A DNA stretch of 32,331 bases from Chloroflexota bacterium (GCA_018263575.1 JAANWX010000032.1:1-32331), one strand, 5' to 3'; counted from the stretch's first letter, positions 18,212-26,400 are shown. The notes: generated by a model not told the origin, from the sequence alone. Program-made: numbers and translations.

Positions 18212-18486
18212 GCTCCTTTGTCATATTCCGAATGCGTCAAGACATGACGAATATAAACTTTGTTGCGGTTGAAATGTATCGAAGCAATCAGTCGGTATTT
18301 ATTTCCACCAATGTTAAAAACAATTAAATCTCCGACTTTATCAGCAGAGGGAAACGTATACCTCAATTCGTTGAAACTGGCAAAATCAGTTTTGTGCATG
18401 ATTTTAAACCAACGTGAAAGTCGTCCCTTACTATCTGGATGACTTTCCCAAAATTGTCGAAGCGCTTTTTGTGAGATGATGTGCAT
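18199..18486 (-). CDS. higB: HigB-type mRNA interferase toxin
   Basis: FWESHPDSKGRLSRWFKIMHKTDFASFNELRYTFPSADKVGDLIVFNIGGNKYRLIASIHFNRNKVYIRHVLTHSEYDKGAWKK; overlaps the antitoxin by 13 nt. Confidence 0.9.
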   Translation of the reverse strand: MHIISQKALRQFWESHPDSKGRLSRWFKIMHKTDFASFNELRYTFPSADKVGDLIVFNIGGNKYRLIASIHFNRNKVYIRHVLTHSEYDKGAWKK

Positions 18487-18537
18487 GAAAGTATCTTATC
18501 TCATAACGAGATAAAATACAAGACGTATGTATACCCA

Positions 18538-18790
18538 CCTGCTAGGGCAATCGCATATGGAAAAGTGCCTCAAGGGATAGCGAAGGTTTTACGGTGTTGC
18601 CTACGGCACGCACTAGCCTATGGGCTGTACACCGTAGAGCGAACCCACGGACTAGCGCCGTAGGCGTACCGCTGGCGTAACCGAGCGGTAGAGGGTAGCA
18701 CAGCTCGTTCGGCGCAACCCAAGGTTATGCTTCGCTAGGGGGTCTGAGGGGAGCGGTGATTAACCAACATCTTTTTAGCACTCCCCGGTT
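18538..18790. repeat. Palindrome-dense non-coding region (repeat/structured RNA candidate)
   Basis: TACGGTGT (18590-18597)/ACACCGTA (18629-18636); GCCTACGGC (18599-18607)/GCCGTAGGC (18657-18665); TACCGCT (18667-18673)/AGCGGTA (18684-18690). Confidence 0.5.
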
Positions 18791-18866
18791 TAGGTAGGCG
18801 TTGCACCTAGTCTATGAGTATGGTAAACTGAGGACAGAGTTAGAAAGAAAACCCAGGAGAACAAAT

Positions 18867-19130
18867 ATGAATGCAATTACCCATTCTCAAGTGCAAGATT
18901 TAGTCACGCACTTACCGTCCAAAAAGCTTCCGATCGCATACCAGTTATTGGCCGATTTACATTCAGGCGATTGTAATTCGCGACGAGAAGATTTCATGCT
19001 CCTCCCCTTAGAAGAACGCCGAAAGATTATGGCTGAACAAGCCTCCCAAATGATGAAACACTACGAGCGAAAAGATTCCGAACGCTCAACGTGGCAATCA
19101 GGAGAATTTCTTGAATATTCAACGGAATGA
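18867..19130 (+). CDS. MazE-like antitoxin of a MazEF-type pair
   Basis: MNAITHSQVQDLVTHLPSKKLPIAYQLL...LPLEERRKIMAEQASQMMKHYERKDSERSTWQSGEFLEY; CAGGAG SD; translationally overlaps a mazF remnant. Confidence 0.6.
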   Translation: MNAITHSQVQDLVTHLPSKKLPIAYQLLADLHSGDCNSRREDFMLLPLEERRKIMAEQASQMMKHYERKDSERSTWQSGEFLEYSTE

Positions 19131-19297
19131 TATTTGGTTAGTCAGCCTTGACCTAACTATCGGAGCAGAAATTCGCAAGACACGTCCGGTTGTTGTTGTC
19201 AGCGCAGATGCCCTGGGATTGCTGCCGATCAAATTGGTCGCTCCTTGTTATGTGGTCGATCGTCCTGGCAATCGCCGCGGTTATTGAGTACGAGTAG
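19111..19297 (+). pseudogene. mazF remnant with internal frame-shifting deletion
   Basis: Frame 1: LNIQRNDIWLVSLDLTIGAEIRKTRPVVVVSADALGLLPIKLVAP (MazF N-half), stop 19285-19287; shifted frame at 19262-19297: VLAIAAVIEYE* (MazF-like C-terminus). Confidence 0.75.
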
Positions 19298-19465
19298 TCC
19301 GGGAGCACAAATGAGGGGATAAGAAACACAATTGTCCATCCCATTTGCTTCTCATATCCCCGCGTGGTAGAATTTATTAGTCGTTAATATTCTTTCCTGC
19401 CTTTCGCTACCATATGGCGTAAGCGCAGGTATTACAAGTCTATCAATAACAGGAGTTTAGTAAAA

Positions 19466-20353
19466 ATGGAATCTCAAATTAGCACCTTTACAACCAAAAA
19501 GGGGCTTGCCCAAATGCTCAAAGGGGGCGTGATCATGGACGTGGTCACACCTGAACACGCTGTAATCGCGGAAGAGGCGGGCGCGGTAGCCGTCATGGCC
19601 CTAGAACGGGTCCCAGCCGATATCCGCGCCGACGGCGGTGTGGCCCGCATGAGTGACCCCAAGATGATTTCTGAAATCATGGAAAGTGTCTCTATCCCCG
19701 TCATGGCCAAAGCCCGAATTGGGCATTTTGTGGAAGCCCAAATTCTCGAAGCCCTGGAAGTGGATTATATTGACGAATCCGAAGTCCTCACGCCGGCGGA
19801 TTTGCACCATCACATTGACAAGCACGCCTTCAAGACCCCCTTCGTGTGCGGCTGCCGGGACCTGGGCGAAGCCCTGCGGCGGATTGGAGAAGGCGCGGCC
19901 ATGATCCGCACCAAAGGCGAGGCCGGGACCGGTGATGTGGTGGAAGCCGTCCGCCACGCCAGGACCGTGTGGGGCGAAATTCGCCGCTTAGAGAACATGC
20001 CGCCCGAAGAGCTAATGGCCTTCGCCAAAGAAATTGGCGCACCTTATGAGCTTGTCAAAGAGACCCGCGAACTGGGACGCTTGCCCGTGGTCAACTTTGC
20101 CGCCGGTGGAATCGCTACTCCTGCTGACGCGGCCCTGATGATGCAGTTGGGCGTGGATGGGGTTTTTGTTGGCTCTGGAATCTTCAAGTCTGGTGACCCT
20201 GCCAAGCGTGGAGAGGCCATCGTCAAAGCTGTAACACACTACAATGACCCCAAAATCCTGGCTGAAATCAGCCGCGACCTGGGTGAAGCCATGGTGGGGC
20301 GCAACGTCACTGAGTTACCCGAATCTGAACAACTTGCCCAGCGTGGGTGGTAG
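19466..20353 (+). CDS. pdxS: Pyridoxal 5'-phosphate synthase subunit PdxS
   Basis: [83 protein letters not shown]. Confidence 0.97.
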   Translation: MESQISTFTTKKGLAQMLKGGVIMDVVTPEHAVIAEEAGAVAVMALERVPADIRADGGVARMSDPKMISEIMESVSIPVMAKARIGHFVEAQILEALEVDYIDESEVLTPADLHHHIDKHAFKTPFVCGCRDLGEALRRIGEGAAMIRTKGEAGTGDVVEAVRHARTVWGEIRRLENMPPEELMAFAKEIGAPYELVKETRELGRLPVVNFAAGGIATPADAALMMQLGVDGVFVGSGIFKSGDPAKRGEAIVKAVTHYNDPKILAEISRDLGEAMVGRNVTELPESEQLAQRGW

Positions 20354-20357
20354 AGGC

Positions 20358-20475
20358 TAGGAATCAGGTGACCAGGGAACAGGAATCAGGTGACCAGGGA
20401 TTAGGAAACCAGGAATCAGGGACTACCAGGCTACCAGACTACCAGACTAACGACTACCCAACTAATGACTAATGA
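20358..20475 (+). repeat. Bipartite degenerate repeat: AATCAGGTGACCAGGGA-type, then GACTACCAG-type
   Basis: gaatcaggtgaccagggaacaggaatcaggtgaccagggattaggaaaccaggaatcagggactaccaggctaccagactaccagactaacgactacccaactaatgactaATGACTAAA; runs into the pdxT start. Confidence 0.9.
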
Positions 20476-21053
20476 CTAAAATCGGCGTCCTCGCCCTCCA
20501 AGGCTCTTTTCGAGAACACATAACCATCCTCAAGAAAATTGGCGTAGAAGCCGTAGAAGTCCGCCTGCCAGAGCACTTAGAGGAAATTGATGGCCTCATC
20601 ATCCCCGGCGGAGAATCGACCACGATTGGAAAACTGGCCGTTGACTTTGGCTTATTCGAAAAACTGCGTGCCTTCGGGCGCGAAAAAGCCATCTGGGGCA
20701 CCTGCGCGGGGGCCATTTTTCTCTCGAAAGACGCCCACCGCCAGCAGCCTCTCCTGGAGTTGATGGACATCACCGTGGAACGCAACGCTTACGGTCGCCA
20801 GATTGCCAGCTTCGAAATGGACGTGGAAATTCCAGCCCTGAAAAAGGTCTCCCCAAATGATGCCCCCTTCCATGCCATCTTTATCCGCGCCCCGCTGATT
20901 GCCTCCGTATCGGGGGGCGCCGAAATCCTCGCAACCTTGCCCGATGGGCGCATTGTGGCCGCCCAACAGGGCCATCTCCTGGCCACTGCCTTTCACCCCG
21001 AATTGACCAACGACGACCGCGTGCATCGTTATTTTTTGAAGTTGGTGGGTTGA
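20472..21053 (+). CDS. pdxT: Pyridoxal 5'-phosphate synthase glutaminase subunit PdxT
   Basis: IGVLALQGSFREH, LIIPGGESTTIGKL, WGTCAGAIFLSK, ATAFHPEL. Confidence 0.96.
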   Translation: MTKIGVLALQGSFREHITILKKIGVEAVEVRLPEHLEEIDGLIIPGGESTTIGKLAVDFGLFEKLRAFGREKAIWGTCAGAIFLSKDAHRQQPLLELMDITVERNAYGRQIASFEMDVEIPALKKVSPNDAPFHAIFIRAPLIASVSGGAEILATLPDGRIVAAQQGHLLATAFHPELTNDDRVHRYFLKLVG

Positions 21054-21056
21054 AGT

Positions 21057-21971
21057 ATGACTCAAAATTTCACCTGGCAAGACCTCTCCAGCCTGCCTCG
21101 TTATCGTAAGCGGCAAATATTTACTGACACCGCCTTAGGCATCACCTACGCTCCGGGCGTGTTGTCGAGCGTCTTGCAATCTTTCATGAGGAGAGATTTT
21201 TGCGTCTTGGTCCACCCCGCTGGGTTTCTGGGGCAAGTGGGTCACCTATCTCACAAAGTCTATGCCCGGCTGACTTTTGTGGCAACGAAAGATTCTTTCT
21301 CTAACCCGGGGATGGTAGATTTGCTGAACCATCTCTGCCAACAAGCCGGGGAGATGGGCGCTTTTCGCGTTTTGGCGGAAGTGGAGGAGGGAACGCCTTT
21401 GGCACATCACCTGTTGCGGGCGGGATTCGCCCCCTATGCCGAACAACGTATCTGGCGTTTCCCCATTGACCTGGAAGATGTTCCGAACCCGTTGCCGTGG
21501 AAGCCTGTTTCGGCCCGTCACCTGGGAGAGATTCACGCGCTCTACCAAAAACTCGTCCCGGCCGAGGTCAGGCGCGTGGAGCCGCCCCCCACAGCGGCCG
21601 ACTTGCAGGGTCTGGTTTGCCGCCGGGAGGGGGAAATGGTGGGGTACGCGGCCGCTCAATTTGGGCCCAAAGGGGCACTGCTGGATGTGTGGCTGGATCA
21701 CGCTCAGGAGGAGAACAAGGCCCACTTAACGGGCATCCTCTCCACCCTCCGCACCCACCGCTCACAGGAAGTTTACGTTCGGGTTCGGTCGTACCAGCAA
21801 AAATTGGGGACGGCAGCGGAATCTCTCTCCGCATCCCCCACAGCCAGGCAGCTCAGCATGGTAAAACACCTGGCCACCCACCAAAAAATTAGACAACCCT
21901 TCACGCTCCCGGCCATAGAGCAGCAGCCCGATGTGTCTACGCCTATGATAAAATCAGAAAGAAACTCATAA
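21057..21971 (+). CDS. Hypothetical, GNAT-like N-acetyltransferase fold suspected
   Basis: Long ORF directly after pdxT; AFRVLAEVEEGTPLAHHLLRAGFAPYAEQRIWRF is GNAT-like. Confidence 0.55.
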   Translation: MTQNFTWQDLSSLPRYRKRQIFTDTALGITYAPGVLSSVLQSFMRRDFCVLVHPAGFLGQVGHLSHKVYARLTFVATKDSFSNPGMVDLLNHLCQQAGEMGAFRVLAEVEEGTPLAHHLLRAGFAPYAEQRIWRFPIDLEDVPNPLPWKPVSARHLGEIHALYQKLVPAEVRRVEPPPTAADLQGLVCRREGEMVGYAAAQFGPKGALLDVWLDHAQEENKAHLTGILSTLRTHRSQEVYVRVRSYQQKLGTAAESLSASPTARQLSMVKHLATHQKIRQPFTLPAIEQQPDVSTPMIKSERNS

Positions 21972-21974
21972 ATT

Positions 21975-23531
21975 ATGTCAAACCATCTCATCACTGATAA
22001 TTTAGAATCACTCCTTAACATTTTGCCCCCTCACATCACGGAAAGAATTTTGGCGGCCGGCGATAAAGACAATCTCGTCGAAGTGGTCTTGGATTTGGGG
22101 CGTATCCCTACCGCGCGTTTCGCGGACACCGAGGTAGAGCTTAGCAAAAAAGAGGTTGTGCGCGCTGAGATCGATTCCATCGTGGAGAATATTGGCGAGT
22201 TCGATGACGATAACCGGGCCGGGATAGAGCGCACCCTGCACCGCATTGCCGCCATTCGCAACCGCACCGGCGACGTGGTCGGATTGACGTGCCGCGTGGG
22301 GCGGGCCGTTTATGGGACCACGGACATTATCCAGGATTTGATCGAAAGCTCCAAGAGTCTGCTTTTGCTCGGCCGTCCGGGGGTGGGGAAGACGACCATG
22401 TTGCGCGAGGCAGCCCGGATTTTGGCGGAGAGCAAGCGCGTGGTGATTGTCGACACCTCCAACGAGATTGGCGGGGATGGCGATGTCCCGCATCCGGCCA
22501 TCGGCAAAGCCCGCCGCATGCAGGTCGCCGCTCCCTCCTTGCAGCATGAGGTGATGATCGAGGCGGTCGAGAATCACAACCCCGAAGCCATTGTCATCGA
22601 CGAAATTGGACGCGAGCTAGAAGCGCTGGCGGCACGCACGATCGCCGAGCGCGGCGTACAATTGATTGGCACAGCCCACGGCAACACATTAGAAAACTTG
22701 CTCATTAATCCCACTTTGTCAGATTTGATCGGCGGCATTGAGTCGGTCACCCTCTCCGACGAAGAAGCCCGCCGCAGGGGAACGCAGAAAACCGTTTTGG
22801 AGCGGCGCTCTCATCCTACTTTCCATGTCCTGATTGAAATTCAGACCCGTGACCGCTTGGCCATTCACGAGGATGTCGCTACTGCTGTAGATTCTATGCT
22901 GCGGGAAGAATTAATGGTGCCCGAAATTCGTTCCCGCGAAGAAAGCGGCGAAATCAGCGTCCGAAAATCTCCCACTCGGCCTAAGTTAGAAAAAGCCTCT
23001 CAGGGTATTCAGCGCCAGGCCAGTTACCAGCCTGAGGTGTTCCTCCCTGAACAGCCGCGCGAAAAACTAGACGAGATCGCTATTTTCCCCTATGGTGTGG
23101 CCCGAGACCGCCTGACGAAAGCGTCCAAGAGCTTAGAAGTGCCCATCTCCATCCAGAAAAAAGTTCGCGACGCAGACATTGCCGTCACCCTGAAACATCA
23201 TTACCGCAAACACCCCCAACAGATCAAGGATGCGGAAAAACTAGGGTTGCCAATTTATGTTTTACGCTCGAATACCCTGAAGCGCATGGAACGTTTTTTG
23301 CGGGATTTATTCAACTTGCCAAAGACTTCTCTTTCTCCGGAGGAAGAGGGGGATTTGCAACAGGCCCAAGGGGCTATTCAAGCCGTCCTCAACGGAGAGC
23401 GCTGGGTCGAGCTTCCGCCAACGACGTCCTATATCCGCCGCTTACAGCATCAAATGGCCCGACAGGCGAATTTAACCTCGCATTCTTATGGGAAGGATCC
23501 CAATAGGCGGGTGAGGATTTTTAGGGAGTAG
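21975..23531 (+). CDS. AAA ATPase / R3H-like single-stranded nucleic-acid binding protein (SpoIIIAA/Ycf45-like)
   Basis: Walker A LLLLGRPGVGKTTMLREAARIL, VIVDTSNEIGGDGDVPHPAIGKARRMQV, IVIDEIG; C-terminal R3H-like tail. Confidence 0.85.
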   Translation: MSNHLITDNLESLLNILPPHITERILAAGDKDNLVEVVLDLGRIPTARFADTEVELSKKEVVRAEIDSIVENIGEFDDDNRAGIERTLHRIAAIRNRTGDVVGLTCRVGRAVYGTTDIIQDLIESSKSLLLLGRPGVGKTTMLREAARILAESKRVVIVDTSNEIGGDGDVPHPAIGKARRMQVAAPSLQHEVMIEAVENHNPEAIVIDEIGRELEALAARTIAERGVQLIGTAHGNTLENLLINPTLSDLIGGIESVTLSDEEARRRGTQKTVLERRSHPTFHVLIEIQTRDRLAIHEDVATAVDSMLREELMVPEIRSREESGEISVRKSPTRPKLEKASQGIQRQASYQPEVFLPEQPREKLDEIAIFPYGVARDRLTKASKSLEVPISIQKKVRDADIAVTLKHHYRKHPQQIKDAEKLGLPIYVLRSNTLKRMERFLRDLFNLPKTSLSPEEEGDLQQAQGAIQAVLNGERWVELPPTTSYIRRLQHQMARQANLTSHSYGKDPNRRVRIFRE

Positions 23532-23735
23532 GGGAACGGGGAGCAGCAGATCAGGGAGCAGGGGGGCAGGGAAACAGTAGATCAGGAATCAGGGAACAGG
23601 GGAGCAGTAGATCAGGAATCAGGGAGCGGGGGAGCAGTGACTATTGACTGGGTAATTAGGAGATCGCAAGACCATAATGAGTTTTAGGCCATTCAGACTA
23701 CAAGACTACCTAACTAAGGACTACTAGACTAACCG
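23530..23735 (+). repeat. Bipartite degenerate repeat: ATCAGGGAGCAGGGG-type, then GACTACAAGACTACC-type, ending at the tmk start
   Basis: ggaacggggagcagcagatcagggagcaggggggcaggg...gatcaggaatcagggagcgggggagcag ... cagactacaagactacctaactaaggactactagactaaccgATG. Confidence 0.85.
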
Positions 23736-24386
23736 ATGTTCATCACACTCGAAGGGCCCGAAGGTAGCGGCAAAACCACGCAAATTGTTAAATTAGCCCA
23801 ATTCCTCGAGGAACAGGGGCATAATGTGATTCGCACGCGGGAGCCCGGAGGAACGAGGATTGGGGATCAGATTCGCGCTACATTATTGGCGCTAGAGAAT
23901 ACAGAAATGCACCCCCGCACCGAAGCTTTGCTGCTTCAAGCGTCTCGGGCGCAACTGGTAGAAGAGATTATTATCCCACGTTTAGCAAAGGGAGAAATTG
24001 TCCTCTGTGACCGTTATGCGGATTCTACGCTCGCTTATCAGGGATATGGGCATCAGCACGACCTGGAGCCGTTGCGGAAGATCGTCCAATACGCCACCGG
24101 AGGTTTAAAACCGGATTTAACGATTTTGCTCGATTTGGCAGTGGAAGAGGGCTTGAGCCGCAGGCATGAGGCGGGAGATATCAATCGCTTGGATGCTTTG
24201 GACCTGGACTTCCACCGCCGCGTGAGGGAGGGATATTTAGAACTCGCCAAGGAAGAGCCTGAACGCTGGGTGGTCGTCAACGCCGATCAGCCCTTCGAGG
24301 TCATTCAGCGGGAAATTCGGGAGCTTGTGTCAAGGAAGATTTCCCCTCGTTTCGGGGGTAACCACCCCGACACTTCGCCGAAATGA
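23736..24386 (+). CDS. tmk: Thymidylate kinase
   Basis: MFITLEGPEGSGKTTQIVKLAQFLEEQGHNVIRTREPGGTRIGDQIR, CDRYADSTLAYQGYG; C-terminal tail encoded by repeat DNA. Confidence 0.95.
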   Translation: MFITLEGPEGSGKTTQIVKLAQFLEEQGHNVIRTREPGGTRIGDQIRATLLALENTEMHPRTEALLLQASRAQLVEEIIIPRLAKGEIVLCDRYADSTLAYQGYGHQHDLEPLRKIVQYATGGLKPDLTILLDLAVEEGLSRRHEAGDINRLDALDLDFHRRVREGYLELAKEEPERWVVVNADQPFEVIQREIRELVSRKISPRFGGNHPDTSPK

Positions 24387-24387
24387 C
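24336..24387 (+). repeat. AAGATTTCNCCTCGTTnC...GAAATGAC palindromic-element copy overlapping the tmk 3' end
   Basis: AAGATTTCCCCTCGTTTCGGGGGTAACCACCCCGACACTTCGCCGAAATGAC compared with AAGATTTCTCCTCGTTCCTCGTCGAAATGAC at 250-280. Confidence 0.7.
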
Positions 24388-24420
24388 ATCGTTCATTCCC
24401 TGCCAACTGACATTGCCCCC

Positions 24421-24476
24421 TCGCTCATCACGCATTACTCATTACTCTTTACTCATTACTCATCACGCCCTCACGC
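24421..24476 (+). repeat. Degenerate ACTCATT/ACTCATC 7-nt repeat
   Basis: tcgctcatcacgcattactcattactctttactcattactcatcacgccctcacgc. Confidence 0.85.
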
Positions 24477-24477
24477 T

Positions 24478-25539
24478 TCAAATTCCACGCCTGCGCACTT
24501 CCCGTCTCACCGCTTCACATCGCGCACAGCGCCCATTTTCACACAACAAGGCGGTGGGGTCTTTGCGGATAAGCTCTCGGGTGACGCGAATCAAATTTTC
24601 GAGGGATATGGCCGCGAGCATTGTTGATCTTAATTTCTCTTTTTTGACATAATATTGAATAGGCTGAGATAAGGCGCTAAAACCTTGCGCGCACCCAGGA
24701 AAATTGGGGCATTCTAGGCTTCCTGCCGGGGTAAGCGCCCAACGCATAAATTGTTTTCGCCCAGCCAATTGCTCGGCATGGTGAATGCTGGTATTGGCGG
24801 TCTGGTCAATACCAACAAGCAACACCCAACCTCCCTTATCCGCTAGGACTTCAATGGGGGCCAAGGGATCAGAGAGTTTTTGGGCCTCCAAGGCATCCTC
24901 AACACGCACCCCCGCAAAAGAGAGAATAGGGTGCCGAGAACGCTTGCCATAAGGCTGATCCAAGATAATCTCTGGCAACTTTCCCATGGGGAAACTGGGT
25001 TGTAAATCAGGAGTGAAGAAGAGCGCGTCTCCGTTATCTATGGGCGGATTATCATAGTCCACAGCATTATTCTCTGGCCCTTCCCCGGGAACCGTCATCG
25101 TCTGGTACGTAAACGCCGGGGCCATAATAGGGCCATAAACAGCGTCTAAAGCTCCCCAAAATTTATTCTTTTCCCCCTGTGTATTGCCCAAAATACCTGG
25201 CGAGGCATGAACAATAACGGGTTTATCGGCCGGAATCTCTAACGTTCGAAAAGCATTTACAAGCTCCCGATAAGTCATCTTGGATATCAAGCTTCGTTGA
25301 ATTGGGCTGCGCGCCATGCCATATAATCCAAGAGAATTATCTTTTTCCCATTCATCAATCCAGCAAGCCACAAGGTCGGGATGGACATCATAAATATCAG
25401 CGATTTCCTTAATCGGGTATCCTTGGTGGCTCAACAATAGGCTATGGGCGCGTTTTCTCACTTGTGGCGCCTCATGATTATCGTAAAAAGCCCTCAACTT
25501 AACTTCTTGGGAATCAGACAATGACGAGACCCGTTTCAT
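24478..25539 (-). CDS. Fusion: N-terminal IS630-type transposase helix-turn-helix + AAC(3)-family (aminoglycoside N3-acetyltransferase-like) domain
   Basis: N-term LSDSQEVKLRAFYDNHEAPQVRKRAHSLLLSHQGYPIKEIADIYDVHPDLVACWIDEWEKDNSLGLYGMARSP; C-part VIVHASPGILG, SFPMGKLPEIILDQPYGKRSRHPILSFAGV, PLAPIEVLADKGGWVLLVGIDQTANTSIHHAEQLAG; GGAGG SD before the ATG. Confidence 0.82.
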   Translation of the reverse strand: MKRVSSLSDSQEVKLRAFYDNHEAPQVRKRAHSLLLSHQGYPIKEIADIYDVHPDLVACWIDEWEKDNSLGLYGMARSPIQRSLISKMTYRELVNAFRTLEIPADKPVIVHASPGILGNTQGEKNKFWGALDAVYGPIMAPAFTYQTMTVPGEGPENNAVDYDNPPIDNGDALFFTPDLQPSFPMGKLPEIILDQPYGKRSRHPILSFAGVRVEDALEAQKLSDPLAPIEVLADKGGWVLLVGIDQTANTSIHHAEQLAGRKQFMRWALTPAGSLECPNFPGCAQGFSALSQPIQYYVKKEKLRSTMLAAISLENLIRVTRELIRKDPTALLCENGRCARCEAVRREVRRRGI

Positions 25540-25554
25540 AGTGCCTCCTACAAC

Positions 25555-26331
25555 TTACGCTCCTTGCCATTCAGCTTTTCGTTTTTCTATAAAAGCCCGC
25601 ATGCCTTCTTTTTGGTCTTCGGAAGCAAATAAGAGATAAAATAACCGGCGCTCATCTTCCAGGCCCCCAGCCAAAAAGGTTTCGAAGGCTTTGTTGACCG
25701 CTTCTTTACCGAACAGAACTGCCAAAGGAGCGCGCTGGGCAATTTCCTTGGCCAATGTAAAGGCCTTATCAAAATATTCTTCCACAGGAAGGACATAATT
25801 CACCAGCCCATACTCGAGGGCCTCGTGCGCCGTCAATTTTCGGTCGTTGAGCACCATCTCCATGGCAAGGGCTTTGCCAACGGCCTTGGTCAAACGCTGT
25901 GTCCCTCCGGCCCCGGGAATGACGCCCAAATTAATTTCGGGTTGTCCAAACTTAGCCGTCTCTGAAGCGACCACCATATCGCAGGCCATGGCCAATTCAT
26001 TCCCGCCTCCCAGGCACCAACCAGAAACAGCGGCGATGATGGGCTTCCTGATTTCATGTATTTGGGCGAAGGTGGGAATAAAGTCGCTCTTTAACATATC
26101 TACGGGAGAAGCGGTAGACATTTCTTTAATATCCGCCCCGGCCGCAAAGGCTTTATCGCTCCCCGTGATGAGCATAGCGCCAATTTCCTCTTGGGCGTCA
26201 AAAGCGAACAAGGCATTCATGGCCTCTTGCATAAGCTGCGGACTGAGGGCATTGAGCGCCTTGGGGCGATTGAAACGAATAATGCCTACACCTTCCTTCG
26301 TTTCGTTAAGAATGGTTTTATATTCGGTCAT
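25555..26331 (-). CDS. Enoyl-CoA hydratase/isomerase family protein
   Basis: GVGIIRFNRPKALNALSPQLM, ITGSDKAFAAGADIKEM, AVSGWCLGGGNELAMACDMVVAS, PEINLGVIPGAGGTQRL. Confidence 0.93.
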   Translation of the reverse strand: MTEYKTILNETKEGVGIIRFNRPKALNALSPQLMQEAMNALFAFDAQEEIGAMLITGSDKAFAAGADIKEMSTASPVDMLKSDFIPTFAQIHEIRKPIIAAVSGWCLGGGNELAMACDMVVASETAKFGQPEINLGVIPGAGGTQRLTKAVGKALAMEMVLNDRKLTAHEALEYGLVNYVLPVEEYFDKAFTLAKEIAQRAPLAVLFGKEAVNKAFETFLAGGLEDERRLFYLLFASEDQKEGMRAFIEKRKAEWQGA

Positions 26332-26354
26332 CTTTTCTCCTTGATAGAACATTC

Positions 26355-26400
26355 AGGGGGACCAAACCAGGTTTCTATGAGAATCTAGTTTGGTTCCCCT
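26355..26400. repeat. Imperfect palindrome with CCAGGTTT core
   Basis: AGGGGGACCAAACCAGGTTTCT-atg-AGAATCTAGTTTGGTTCCCCT. Confidence 0.7.

Noticed and set aside
18481-18663. 60-aa ORF MHESILSHNEIKYKTYVYPP...
   Set aside because: Spans the palindrome-rich region with no SD or recognisable domain.
21497-21892. Overlapping ORFs on both strands within the GNAT-like gene
   Set aside because: GC-rich shadow ORFs with low-complexity Pro/Arg/Gly composition.
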